From positions 9,142,501 through 9,206,500 of the forward strand of contig NC_080559.1 of assembly GCF_030253575.1 (NCBI RefSeq): 64,000 bases of DNA. The letters are read 5' to 3'. Origin of the DNA: Rhododendron vialii (Eukaryota; Streptophyta; Magnoliopsida; Ericales; Ericaceae). The notes beneath the pieces are model-generated. The model was not told where the DNA came from. It ran no database searches and saw only the letters and a program-made list of their open reading frames with translations. This document shows, piece after piece, positions 10,940-22,653 of this stretch (position 1 is the stretch's first letter; each line of letters opens with the position of its first letter). A program made the position numbers and the translations under genes.

Positions 10940-12600
10940 ATGCACCCCTAACTTTACCATATATGGGGAGACTCTTGTTTGGTAACAAGGGTGGGGTTGG
11001 ATGCATAAATTAATCCGGACACTTGAATTATCACAGAAAACAAGGGGCGTTGGTGGCCAAAACAAATAATTTGAGAATTAATAGGACTGCTATTTAGATA
11101 TTTTTGTTGCATATTCATGAAAGAAACATAAAATAATGCCAATATTGAAAGAGAATTTTTTTTAATAACCAGATGTTCGGGCCAACTTACAAACATGTTA
11201 ATTAATTTCAAGACACTAAAGTTACCAATCGGACAAATCCTCTAACGGCACCAAAGTTTGTAATGTTTGGCCACCGTAAAATTTGACTTACGTGGCCTCA
11301 TGGAGGACGATTATTTAGTAGTATTTGTTTTGATGCCCACTTGATCAAAACCCTTCTGGTTAAGACAACATAAATCGTCAAATATTTGAAAACAATAAGA
11401 TATAGGGAATGATACTTTTGGATCTCGATGAGATTATTTGTCAATGAGTACTGTACATGTTAGCACCAATAGAAGTATATTGATTTATTCTCAAATTTCT
11501 TAATTATAAACCTCGAATGAATGAACTTTGAAAAAAGATATCCGAGGAAAATTTGTCTAATTATATAACTTTGATAACTTAAATAACACAAAGTTGAAGT
11601 TGCTTAGAGAATGAAGATTTCCTTTTTTGTGGTGTTAGCTACTCTTATGGAGTAGTGGCAATTTTACCTAAAGTCAGTCTTATGTAGTTTATATTTTCTA
11701 GTTTTATTTAAGAGCAAATTTTATTTATTTATTTTTCAAAATAAATTACAAAAATTAATAGGACCCTAAACATGAAGCCTCGCGACGGGACAAAGAGAAA
11801 CCGAGGAATAGCAACGCTACACACCAACGATCAAATGCAGCTAAGAAACAAAGAGGAAATAACAACACGAGATTGACAAGATGTCAACCAAGACACAAAA
11901 AGATACCCCACCCCCCCCCCCCCCCCCCCCCCCCCCCAAAAAAAATAACTCCCATGCACCCAATAACAAAGAGGAACACCAGCCCGAAACCCACAAAATC
12001 ACTCTCAAACACAAATGGTCCAATTTGGATCATTTGTGGGCCCTTCTCGGACTCACAACAATAATTGAAATCTTTCACGTATTAGAGCTCGTCGAGAACA
12101 TTTGCCATGCCAAAAATTACATTGCTCGAATATGGATTGATATGATTTCAAAATGAATTAAGTTTGGGGAAAAAAAGTGTGCAACACTGTATTGCAAACT
12201 CATTTGATACAATTATCCGAAAATAAATGCATTTCGAAATCATATCAAACTATATTTGATCAACGTTATTTTTCGCATGATCAATATTCTCAACGAGTTC
12301 TAAATTAAAAATAAACGGTTTCAATCATTACTGTGGACTCAGAAAAGGCCCACAAATGGGACCAAACTAGTTGTAATGGGGACTGGACTTGACCCTTGAC
12401 CCCAGTGTTAGGTGTACGCGTTGATTGAGCAAAGATTGAAAACCACTTTTTCTTAATTTGTGTAAACAGTATATGGATTTCCTTTTTTCCTTTCGATTAT
12501 TGTATCCTGAGTCACACCCACAGCTTTATCTTGTCTAGTGTCTCTTGTTTGTTATCGAGGGCGGTTTCTTAATAACCAGATGACGAAAAAAATTTGTCGA
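10940..12600. other. Intergenic; left part homologous to 44415-45275; poly-C tract
   Basis: No gene. 10940-11570 is the 5' flank of copy A and aligns with the flank of the intact paralog up to 'gtctaattatat', where unit 2 is interrupted by an LTR-like block. Beyond that the sequence is unique in the window. It includes a 27-base C run at 11911-11937 followed by A's, a region prone to replication or sequencing slippage. Confidence 0.6.
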
Positions 12601-13110
12601 CTAAAGGTTGTCGAGAATTTCTACCTGATGACGAAATTTATTTTTCGTCATTTATAGTGTTTTTTGATGACCAATAAGCACACAATATTGTATATTATTG
12701 TGCTTAATATATCTCATTTTCTATATAATTATGTTTATTGTTGAATATGTTAGATGATATTGCGCGTAAGATATGTTTCTCTTAATTTCAAGTAATTTAA
12801 GATAAAATGTTACTGTTGACATCTAATTTGGCCTACCCATTCAAGCGCGAAAAAATGACGCAGATATCGTCACCATGAAGTGCAAATAAAAATAAAAATT
12901 TTGACTGCACCCAATCGAACACAAAATGGAGCGCTGCAGAGCAGAGTCTCAGTAGAGATACCAAAATAATCTGAAGGAACGAAAATTGGACAACGTGCAT
13001 TGAATTTGCCGGAGATAAATAATGCAATTGTCGGCATGTCCATGAGATAGTGACATTGAGACAATGACAGTAGCAAAATTATTCAACGTGGTTGCCTAAT
13101 AGCCATCGCA
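12590..13110. repeat. Remnants of a CACTA-like end and an LTR-like sequence
   Basis: 12590-12665 has the 'gatgacgaaa'/'ttcgtcat' repeats seen in the CACTA remnant at 26905-27804. From 12666 ('tgatgacca...caatattgta') it resembles the start of the LTR-like block at 45276, including a shared 'gcgcgtaag'/'gcacgtaag' stretch. Both are degraded and encode nothing. Confidence 0.35.
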
Positions 13111-13138
13111 CAACACTGGATCATTTTTTCAGCTTCGA

Positions 13139-13495
13139 CCGTTAGGCTAAATAAGTCAAGTGACTTATTTTTTTATTCTTATTCAAAAAAAATTCGCATT
13201 TGTTAATTTTTCTTCAAATTTTTTAAGAATTATTGTTTTGTCATGTCGAAAGGAATTTAAAAAGTAAAAAATTACGATCGAAACTTAATTTTTTTGAATA
13301 AAGACAAAAATAAATTAATAAACTAATTTTTTCGTCTTTATTTAAAAAAATTTGGATTTCGATAGTAATTTTTTATTTTTTAGATTCCTTTTGTCATGAA
13401 GAAGCAATAATTTCTAAAAAATTAACGTAAAACTAACAAATGCAAAAAAAATTTGAATAAGAACAAAAAAATAAGCCAAGTGACTTGCCGAACGG
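13139..13495. repeat. Foldback MITE, about 355 bp
   Basis: The two halves are complementary: 'aagtcaagtgacttattttttt' near 13156 pairs with 'aaaaaaataagccaagtgactt' near 13466, and inner 'tcgaaa'/'tttcga' blocks mirror each other. The outer ends are related to 'ggccgttcggc'. I could not settle a target-site duplication. Confidence 0.6.
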
Positions 13496-14372
13496 CCCAG
13501 TCACTGTGGGAGCACAGTAATTACACATGGGTCACACAGCCTTTCAAATCGGCAAGATGGAATTCAACCCCAGCCCACGTGTTGGCTCCCAGAGCATCCG
13601 ATCGTACTTCGGAATTGATCTAAACCGTTGATCTATATCTCTCAATTCATTGCGCACACCACACCAGATACTATCACTCTCTCAGCTTTGTGTGTGTATA
13701 TATATATATATCCATATAATAAGGGAGGGGGGTGTTTTCAAAATACCCCCTCACAAACTAACTTTTTGGCCATTCCAAGGGCTGTGATTGAATTGGACTT
13801 TTAGACCAAGGGCCAAGATCAAACTCTTTTTTCTCACTTCCCCCTCAAAACTGTCCAGTCACATACCAAAGCCCGTAAAAATAAAATAAAATACAAACTG
13901 TGTATATCTCTCTCTTTCTCTCACAGCCCAAAACCAACGATCTCTCTCTCGCGCGTTCTCTGTCTCTCTGCTCTCTCTCCGCTCCGACCTACCAATCTCA
14001 CTGCTATCTCGCCACTCCCACCCACCGACCCACCAATTTCACTGGATCTCCTTCCGTTTCCCTCAAGGTTCGTCGGTAGTCGGATTCTCAGTTTTACAGA
14101 GCAAAATTGGTTGGAGAATTCACCGGGTTTGAGATGGTAATCCGATCTTCTGAACTCCCTTTTTTTCTTCTGGTTTTATGGCTTTTTGTGTGTTGATTTT
14201 AATTGAAAATTCTGGTTTTAGGGCTTTCTTCTGATTTTAGTGGCTTTCATGGAATCAGAGCAATCATGCATCAACGATCAGAGCAGAGAGCGGCTTCATC
14301 ATTAGCCAATGGGTGCCTTAAATTTCAGGTTCGCTCTTAAGTATATCTCTTCCCTATTGCTCTATTCCCTAT

Positions 14373-14474
14373 TGCTCTATTTTTTCACTTGCAAGAAAAG
14401 TATGGTTCCATGACTGTCTATACTGCTCTATTTTTTCACTTGCAAGAAAAGTATGGTTCCATGACTGTCTATAC
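14373..14474. repeat. 51-bp tandem duplication
   Basis: Two copies in direct tandem of a 51-bp unit beginning 'tgctctattttttcacttgc' (14373-14423 and 14424-14474). They lie inside the Helitron, upstream of its gene. Confidence 0.9.
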
Positions 14475-14726
14475 TACTTCAATAAGGAAGTGGTGTTTAG
14501 ACCCCCCTGATGGATCGAAGTGTAGGGGCTATTCTTAGCGGCGAGCGGAGCGGGCTAAAGGCGTATCAGTTGTCCTATATCGGCGTCGCCTTTTATCGCC
14601 CTTTTAGCCACTAGAACCCCCTCTCTGTGGTCAGTAGTTAGCTGTGGAGCTCCTTAGTTAGAGTTCACTGCCAAGCATCATCTGGCCCGAGCGTAACGGT
14701 TTGAAGTATGCCTTCATAAAATAAAA

Positions 14727-15030
14727 GTATGGGCAATTTTCACCGATGTCACTGTGGTAATCACTAAGTAGTAAGTACAGGGTACATAGGTTCTAAGCAC
14801 AAATATGGCCTACTATCCATGTTATCATTAACTTGGCATTTGTTAGTTTAAGCATTGTTTTTGGTTAGTATGAAATGTGTATGGGCAATTTTCACCGATG
14901 TCACTGTGGTAATCACTAAGTAGTAAGTACAGGGTACATAGGTTCTAAGCACAAATATGGCCTACTATCCATGTTATCATTAACTTGGCATTTGTTAGTT
15001 TAAGCATTGTTTTTGGTTAGTATGAAATGT
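14727..15030. repeat. 152-bp perfect-looking tandem duplication
   Basis: The unit beginning 'gtatgggcaattttcaccga' is present twice in direct tandem (14727-14878 and 14879-15030). I see no difference between the copies, so the event is recent or the copies are being homogenised. It is non-coding, within the Helitron leader. Confidence 0.9.
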
Positions 15031-15047
15031 GTATCCTATGTTATTAA

Positions 15048-15547
15048 GGGCTTGTTTGATAACCTAAATTCAGCACTTAATACTGAATCAATTAAGTAAT
15101 AAGTGATTCAGTAGGTTTGATAACCACATTTCATATTACTTAACAAATTAAGTACCACTTAAAATATAGGCTAAAAAGTTGAAAAAAATTAAGTAGCTTT
15201 GAGCTACTTAATTCTGGCTGAATTTTTGTGTACTTATGTCATACCACCACCACAACCACTTTCACCAACACCTCCACCACTCCTCCACCACCTCCACTAC
15301 CACCACTCCTCCTCCACCATATCACCACCACCACCACTCCCCCCACTACCACCACCACCACCACCACATCACCACCACCAACTCCACCCCCACCACTTCC
15401 ACCACTACCACCACCACCACCACATCACCACCACCAGCTCCACCACTCCACCACCACCACAACTCCACCACCACTACCATCACTACACCACCACCACCAC
15501 CGCTCCTACCACCACCACCACCGCTCCACCACCACCACTACCACTTC

Positions 15548-15578
<31 letters not shown>

Positions 15579-15976
15579 ACATCACCACCACCACCACCAC
15601 TCCACCACTACCATCATTACACCACCACACACCACCGCTCCTACCACCACCTCCACCACCATCACCACCACCGCCACTCCACCACCACTACCATCACTAC
15701 ACCACCACCACCACTCCACCACCACCACTACCAGCACTCCTACTACCTCCACCACTCCCCCACCACCACTCCACCACTCCACCACCATTACCAAAAGTAT
15801 ATTGTGACCGTTAATAAATTAAGATAGAATTGGAACAAAATTAATTCATCATTTTTTTAATTCAGTACTTAATATATTTATCAAACAGCTTTTCAGCTTA
15901 AAAATTTCAGCATTCAGTTTCCAGTACTTAATTTTTCAGCTTTCAGTTTCAGTTTTCAGTTTTATCAAACAGCCCC
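15048..15976. mobile_element. Harbinger/Tourist-like MITE with an internal CCA array
   Basis: The ends are inverted repeats: left GGGCTTGTTTGATAA, right (reverse complement) GGGGCTGTTTGATAA. They are flanked by a 3-bp TAA duplication (15045-15047 and 15977-15979), which fits the PIF/Harbinger superfamily. The body near both ends repeats 'ttcagtacttaa'-like motifs. The core, 15244-15792, is an irregular (CCA/CCT)n array of about 550 bp that reads as Pro/Thr/His in all three plus frames. It is nested inside the Helitron. Confidence 0.75.
15244..15792. repeat. Irregular (CCA/CCT)n satellite-like array
   Basis: A strongly strand-biased pyrimidine-rich tract. The long plus-strand open frames through it are low-complexity and not genes. 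Its size is unusual for a simple repeat inside a MITE. Confidence 0.9.
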
Positions 15977-15979
15977 TAA

Positions 15980-17116
15980 GTCTAAGACTTGATTTGCATT
16001 TGGATTTTTTACTTGGGAACTGAAAGGCAACCCTATGCTTTGTACCCATCTGATTGTTAGTTCTGAAAAAGCAGTTTCGACCTGATTGTTAGTTCTTCTT
16101 TGTACCCATCAATTGTAAATTCACCGTGTCAATTAAACTTGGAGCATAACTAAGCCTAATGGACCCCGGGCTGGTGCCAACGAGTCGTGAATACATTCTT
16201 TCCAAATGCAAGCTGTCTTTATTCTCTGATGTTGACTGTAATGATTTCTCAATCTTTTACTCTGGCATTTCCTCGATAAAGTAAATTAACAGATTGTGTA
16301 GGAATGCTTCAAACTGGTAAGTTGAAGTTGATAAACGGAAGTTTAAGCCTCTCATGACCGGACGGATATGAGCAGTTTTATTGGAAATATCAAGTCTTGA
16401 GGCACGTGATATCTTTTGGTAAAGCAAATTAACACATATTATGTTTGTAAGAAAATATCAACCATGACCCAGTTTTTGGGAAAGTCCTCTAAACCTCCTT
16501 ATGCGGTTAGTAGGAATGGCCTTTTTTCTGAAACTTTTTGTTGTACTTTGTGGCTTGCTTCTGTTGTGTTTATTCTGAAAGTAGTGAAAACTTGCATGGA
16601 GTATTACTTTTTTGTTATATGGATATTTATATTGATTGTTGCCTCATTTGGATTGATCACCTCGATGTTGTTTTATTTTCTTTGCATGCAAGTCTAATTT
16701 AGGAAATCATTTTTTGAGAGTGGATCTACAAACTGCCAAGGAAGACTTTGACTCAGTTCTGAAACCTTCCATTGGGGATGAAGATTAATAGGATATTCAT
16801 ATGCTTTTTGATCGTTGTACTCTGCTTTCACTTTTGTATTATTTTTTTAGGACAATGTGAGCCAACCTCAAAAGGAGTCCACACAAATGGTGCTCTCCCT
16901 TTGTATATTAGAATAGATATTATAATAGATGTCTCATGTTCCCGTCGTGTCCCTCATGATAGTAAGTGGGCATTTTCACTAAGTTATTGATTGAGGTTAT
17001 TTATGTTAAGAGAAATTGTGGACTGCTTAGCTCTACATTCTAACTATTTGTCTTGGAACATCTTCACTGCAGAAACCTCTTAAGCAACTACTAAGCCTCC
17101 ATTCAATCCACAAGCT
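15980..17116. other. Helitron interior upstream of the Rep/helicase gene, no gene recognised
   Basis: This stretch lies between the MITE and the first recognisable coding exon. It has no frame with a recognisable domain. It may be 5' untranslated or intron sequence of the Helitron transcript. Confidence 0.5.
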
Positions 17117-20100
17117 ATGGACAATGTCTTCAAAAACGTCAGTGTTGTGCTTCGAGAGGAATGCGATATGAATATGATCCGCTTTCTTAGGGTAAGCACA
17201 TCCTATTTTTCATGAAAGGGACGAAAAAATCTTCTCTTACATGCTTTTTTACTTACTAGGATAAAGAAATGGAGCACGCAAAGTCCAAGGGAAAAGAGAA
17301 AGTCATCTATGCAAATAAGAGAAAAGATAATTCATGTCCGGGAGTATGTTTCTTTAACCATTCATTCGTCTTTTTTTTTAAAATAATATATTTAGCGATT
17401 ATATGACGTATTTCTCTACAGATTGGACATCTTCGAGATAAAAACATCGGTATTGTGATCCGGGAGGGGCGAGACCTTGAAATGGCGCAGGCAAAGTCCA
17501 AGGAAAAAGAGAAATTAATCTCTGCAAGTAAGGGAAAAGAAAATGCATTTCCAATGGTATGATTCTTTTGCCCTTTCTTACCAAATTGAAACAACTTGAT
17601 TACACACTCTCTTTTTTGGGAACAAGGTCTAACAAATTGTGCTCATATTTCTATGTGCTCATATTTTTAGGGAACTAATGGTAGCACGATATCAAAAGCT
17701 TCCTTGGCCCAACGTAAAAGGCGAGAACGCGAAAGAAGTGATAAAAATCGCCCTTCATATCAATCGGGCCAACGCTTGCGACGAGAGAGGGATAGAGCGC
17801 TATCGTGCATCCAACCGATAAAAGCCACCTACTTCCCTTCTCTGACACCTACCCGTCGAGACATCACGGAGCATGAAGCACTTACAGTCCAACAACCCTA
17901 TAAGCGACAGATGGTTAGTCGTCTTTCATGTTCGATCTCTGCGCAGAGCACATCTTGGGCTACACAAAATGAAAGGTAACAACTACATAAATTTAATTGC
18001 TAATATATGAATTTAATCTTATCCTTTCAAATCTTATCCTTTCATCCTTTCATATTTGAAGATCTACCCCTAACAATCAACTCCATGAAGAACAAACGAC
18101 GGCTATGGAATTAGAGATTGATGCTAGAGCCCACGTAAACTCATACCCTTTGAATCTCACGCACGAAGATAATCTATGTAGTGAAGAAGAAGAAGATATG
18201 ACTTTGGAATTAGAGGTTGATGCTAGAGCCCGCGTAAATTCATGTCGGCATTTTCTTGGCAAGATGGATGCATTATGTCGCTTTTGTAAAGCTTTACATT
18301 GGGTGGACGAAAAATTGGTAAAATCGTCTAAAAAAAATCCCTTATTCGGAACTTGCTGCTTGCAAGGAAAGGTTAAGCTACCTTTGCTTATGACACCTCC
18401 TCCACCAATTCAAGCATTGTATGATGGGAATGATGTTCGGTCTAAATCGTTTCGGGATAAAACTCGAGTTTACAATGCAGCCAATGCTTTCACGAGTCTT
18501 GGAGCCACATTAGATACAAGAGTTTTAAGTGGAAGGGGTCCAACATCATTCACTATTCATGGAGAATTGCGACATCGTACAGGATCACTAATGCCACTAC
18601 CGAACCAAGAAGCATCCTATGCTCAACTTTACATTTATGACCCTAATTCAGCTCTTGATATTCGCAACCGTAGAAATCCTAAATTGAGAAGGGATGTCCT
18701 TGGAACTATTCAAGATTGTTTGTTGCAAGTTAATCCATTTGTTGGTAAATTTCGCCAGGCTCATGCGATTTTAAATCAACTAGCGGAGAGAGAACAAACT
18801 TTACCTGCTCATCTCCATTATAGTCCGTCAACAGATCGTCGACGATATAATTTACCAACTGCAGATGAGATTGCTGTCATTATACCAGGAGATGGGACTA
18901 AAACAAGTGGGTTAAGAGACATTGTTTTACATCTAAGGGGAAACAATGGGCTTATGCGGATAAATGAATGCCACCCAGCATACTTGCCGTTGCATTATGT
19001 TCTGTTATTTCCACAAGGTGAGCTTGGATGGGACCCTGATTTCAAGCAATGGAATGTTAGTAATGATGAGGCTTCAACTGATCGACTCACCCAATTGCAG
19101 TTTTACAGCCATCGTTTGTTTGAGCGTCGTATCGAGTATTCAACTATTTTGAGAGGAGGCAAACTATTCCAAGAATTCTTGGTAGATGCTTGGGCCTCAA
19201 CAGAACAAAATCGATTGACATTCTATAAGATGAATCAAGGAAAACTTCGTGTTGAGCTTTATGAAGATTTGAAAGATATTGGTCCAGATGAATTGGGACC
19301 CAATCAAATTGGTAAAAGGGTCGTTTTGCCATCTTCATTTACTAGTGGTCCAAGACATATGTTCGAAATTTTTCAAGACTCAATGGCTATCACACGATAT
19401 AACCACCACCCTGATATCTTTCTCACAATGACTGCAAATCCCAGTTGGCCAAAAATTATCGCAGCTTTGTTACCACATCAGAAATCTATTGACCGCCCGG
19501 ATTTAATTGCCCGTGTTTTCGAGTTGAAAAGGAAGGCATTGATGAAGGAGATAGAAACAAACAAAGTGTTTGGTAAGAAAGTTGCACATGTTTTTACTAT
19601 TGAATACCAAAAGCGGGGGCTACCACACATGCACGAACTAACATTTCTTGGAGGTCCTGATAAAATTCGAACATGTGCTAAGGTACATAAATTAGTGCCG
19701 CATTCCTTATTTATTTGATTCTTCTTTATTGGTTTTTTTATTTTCTTGGTATTATCTCATGGTTATGGTCATGGTCCATTTTTTGTTCTTAGTCATATGT
19801 ATGGTCTATTTTTTAAATACCGGAACATATGAAGATATTTATTTAAGTTGTAAGCATTTCCAAGCTTCTTTACTAATAAATTTGAACATGTGCTCAGGTA
19901 GACAAATTAGTGTGCGCCGAATTCCCAGATCCAATAGATGATCCAGCACTTTTTGAAACTGTCCTGCGTTGTATGGTACATGGACCATGTGGAGCACGAA
20001 ATCCTCAAGCACCATGTATGGAAAACGGGATATGCACTAAAAGATACCCACGAGACTTTGCGGAAGAAACTACCATGGACCAAGATGGTTATCCCATTTA

Positions 20101-22653
20101 TCGTCGTCGCAATACTGGAAAAGTCTATATTGTGAGGGGCCACCCAGTCGATAATAGGGATATTGTTCCCTACAATCCACATCTCTCAAGGATGTTCAAC
20201 TGTCACATTAATGTGGAAGTTTGTGCGGGATTACGATGTGTAAAATATATCCACAAGTATATTTACAAGGGTTATGATTGCACAACGATGGTGTTGGGAG
20301 GGGACAATGAGATTCAACAATATCTTGATGCAAGGTATATTGGACCTCCTGAAGCAGCTTGCCGAATATTTGGTCATCGTCTTCATGAAGAGGTGCCAGC
20401 AGTTGTTCGATTAGAAGTTCATTTACCCGGAATGCACAGTTGTATTTTCAATCCATCCGAAAGCTTGGAAACAATCAGAGCTAGAGGTGCTCATCAAAAG
20501 TCAACCCTCACGGCCTTCTTTTCATGGTACGCTTCTAACAAAGATGCACCCAAATACACTTATCAAGAGTTTCCACAACATTTTACGTGGAACAAGACAA
20601 GTAAGATCTGGACACCGAGAGTATCTGGGTTTGCAATTGGCCGAATGTACTTTGCGAGTCCTAACTGTGGGGAGAGATTTTATTTGCGTTTGCTACTAAC
20701 TGTTGTCAAAGGACCAACATCCTTTGAATGCTTACGCACGGTTGAAAATGTGGTGCACCATACATTTAAATCAGCCTGTGTTGCGAGAGGGCTATTGGAG
20801 GACGATGATGAATGGGTACAATGTTTACAGGAAGCTGCTGTTATGAAAACTGGATACCAATTGAGGAGATTATTCAGTATAATTCTCACGCAGTGCTCTC
20901 CGATACACCCATATGCTTTATGGAAACATTTCTCAATTCATATATGTGATGATCTCGCACACAAAATTCATACATTGTTTGCCATATCTAACCCATCAGA
21001 GGCTCAGATTGAGGACTATGGTCTATATCTTTTAAATCATTTACTACAAGAATCTAGCAAGACCTTGCTTGACTTCCCTCCCATGCCGCAACCAAATGAA
21101 AATTGGAGTGCAATAGTTGGGAACAGATTGATTCTTGAACATCGACAACTTCAGATTGAGGCGCAACAAGCAGATGCACCATTTAATGTTCATTGTCTGA
21201 ATAGTGGACAAAGCATTGCGTACGATGCCATCACTTCTTCAGTATTTGAAAACAAAGGGACTATGTTCTTTTTGAATGGGGGTGCTGGAACAGGAAAAAC
21301 TTATTTGTACAACACAATTGCTGAAAAATGTCGAACTCTCGGCCATATTGTTGTCTCTGTGGCCTCATCTGGAATTGCATCATTGCTATTGACAGGAGGT
21401 CGTACTGCACATTCGACCTTTTGCATCCCATTAGATGTGATGGAAGATTCATTTTGTGGGTTTAAAAAGCAATCCATACAAGCAGAGCTGTTTAGAGAGA
21501 CAAAACTCATAATCTGGGATGAAGTTCCTATGCAACATAGATATTGTGTTGAAGCTGTTGATCGGACACTTCGAGACATTTGCGACAATGATAAGCCATT
21601 TGGGGGAATCACTATTGTTCTTGGTGGAGACTTTCGACAAATCTTACCAGTTGTTACTAGAGGAAGTCGTGAGCAAATTGTGAATGCATCATTGAGACGA
21701 TCTACGTTGTGGAAGGAGATTGTTGTCTTGACATTGGATGTAAATATGCGTTTAGATCAAGCCGATTTTGGAAATGCTAATTTTGCGACATTTTTGACTG
21801 AGGTATCAAAACTCTTCTTTCTAATTAAATTGGTGCTTTTAATTTGAGGAAATGCTTACACTTATGGGTTCTATTAATTCATTTTATTGGTGTTCCTAGG
21901 TCGGAACCATCCCACAAGAAACCGTAAAACTTCCATCAACAATACGCAAATGTCGGGATCTCAATGAATTATTGTCTACAGTTTATCCACAGCTGGATGT
22001 CGTAGATGCATCAACTCCCACATTTTTAACTGAGCGTACTATTCTTTCTGCGAGGAATGAGGATGTCAATGCAATCAATGCTGTTGCATTGAATATCTTT
22101 CCAGGTGATGCTATTAGTTATTTAGCGGCAGATAAAATGTCTGAAGATGAAGAAGTTGATCGTACCATTGCAAATCGATATCCGAATGAGTACTTGAACT
22201 CATTAGATCCAACTGGGCTACCACCGTTTAAGGTAGAGGTGAAAGTAGGTTGTCCTATAATTTTATTAAGAAACATTGCACCGAAAGACGGCCTTTGTAA
22301 CGGCACAAGGATGATGGTTGTTAGATGTGCCCCGCGCATAATTGAAGTCCTAATATTAACAGGAGGACATTTTGGCAAATTTGCATTCCCCCTCATCTTC
22401 AGATTTACCTTTTCGAATGACAAGACGTCAATTTCCAATTAGATTGGCATATGCACTGACCATTAATAAATCCCAAGGACAATCAGTAAAATTTGTTGGG
22501 GTTGATTTGCGTACACCCGTATTTAGTCATGGACAGTTATATGTGGCGCTATCAAGATGCACCTCTTTTGATCGTGTCAGCGTTCTTCTCCCTAATAATG
22601 AGCTTGATGATTCCACAACAAACATTGTTTATCCTGAAGTGTTATTGTCGTGA
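17117..22653 (+). pseudogene. Helitron Rep/helicase, frameshifted
   Basis: Plant-type Helitron replication initiator-helicase for rolling-circle transposition. Inferred exons: 17117-17191, 17260-17343, 17422-17556, 17671-17975, 18062-19682, 19898-21802 and 21900-22653; all junctions are GT-AG and phases agree. The N-terminal part has a basic 'AQRKRRERERS' stretch. Next come the Rep HUH motif ('GLPHMHEL', near 19620) and a two-tyrosine motif ('[10 protein letters not shown]', near 20240). A PIF1-type SF1 helicase follows: Walker A 'GGAGTGKT' (about 21278), 'IIWDEVPM', 'GGDFRQILP', and motif VI '[10 protein letters not shown]' to 'VALSRC'. Total about 1625 codons. The frame changes at about 22385-22400, between motifs V and VI, where homologs have a longer linker; the last exon is 754 nt, so one frame cannot cover it. 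A single small deletion thus disables it unless another copy supplies the protein. Confidence 0.9.

Noticed and set aside
11841-12156. Frames with poly-Gly or poly-Pro across the C27 tract
   Set aside because: Homopolymer artefacts; nothing recognisable on either side.
15199-15827. Three overlapping plus-strand open frames rich in Pro, Thr and His
   Set aside because: They all read the same (CCA/CCT)n array in different frames; there is no codon signature or non-repeat domain.
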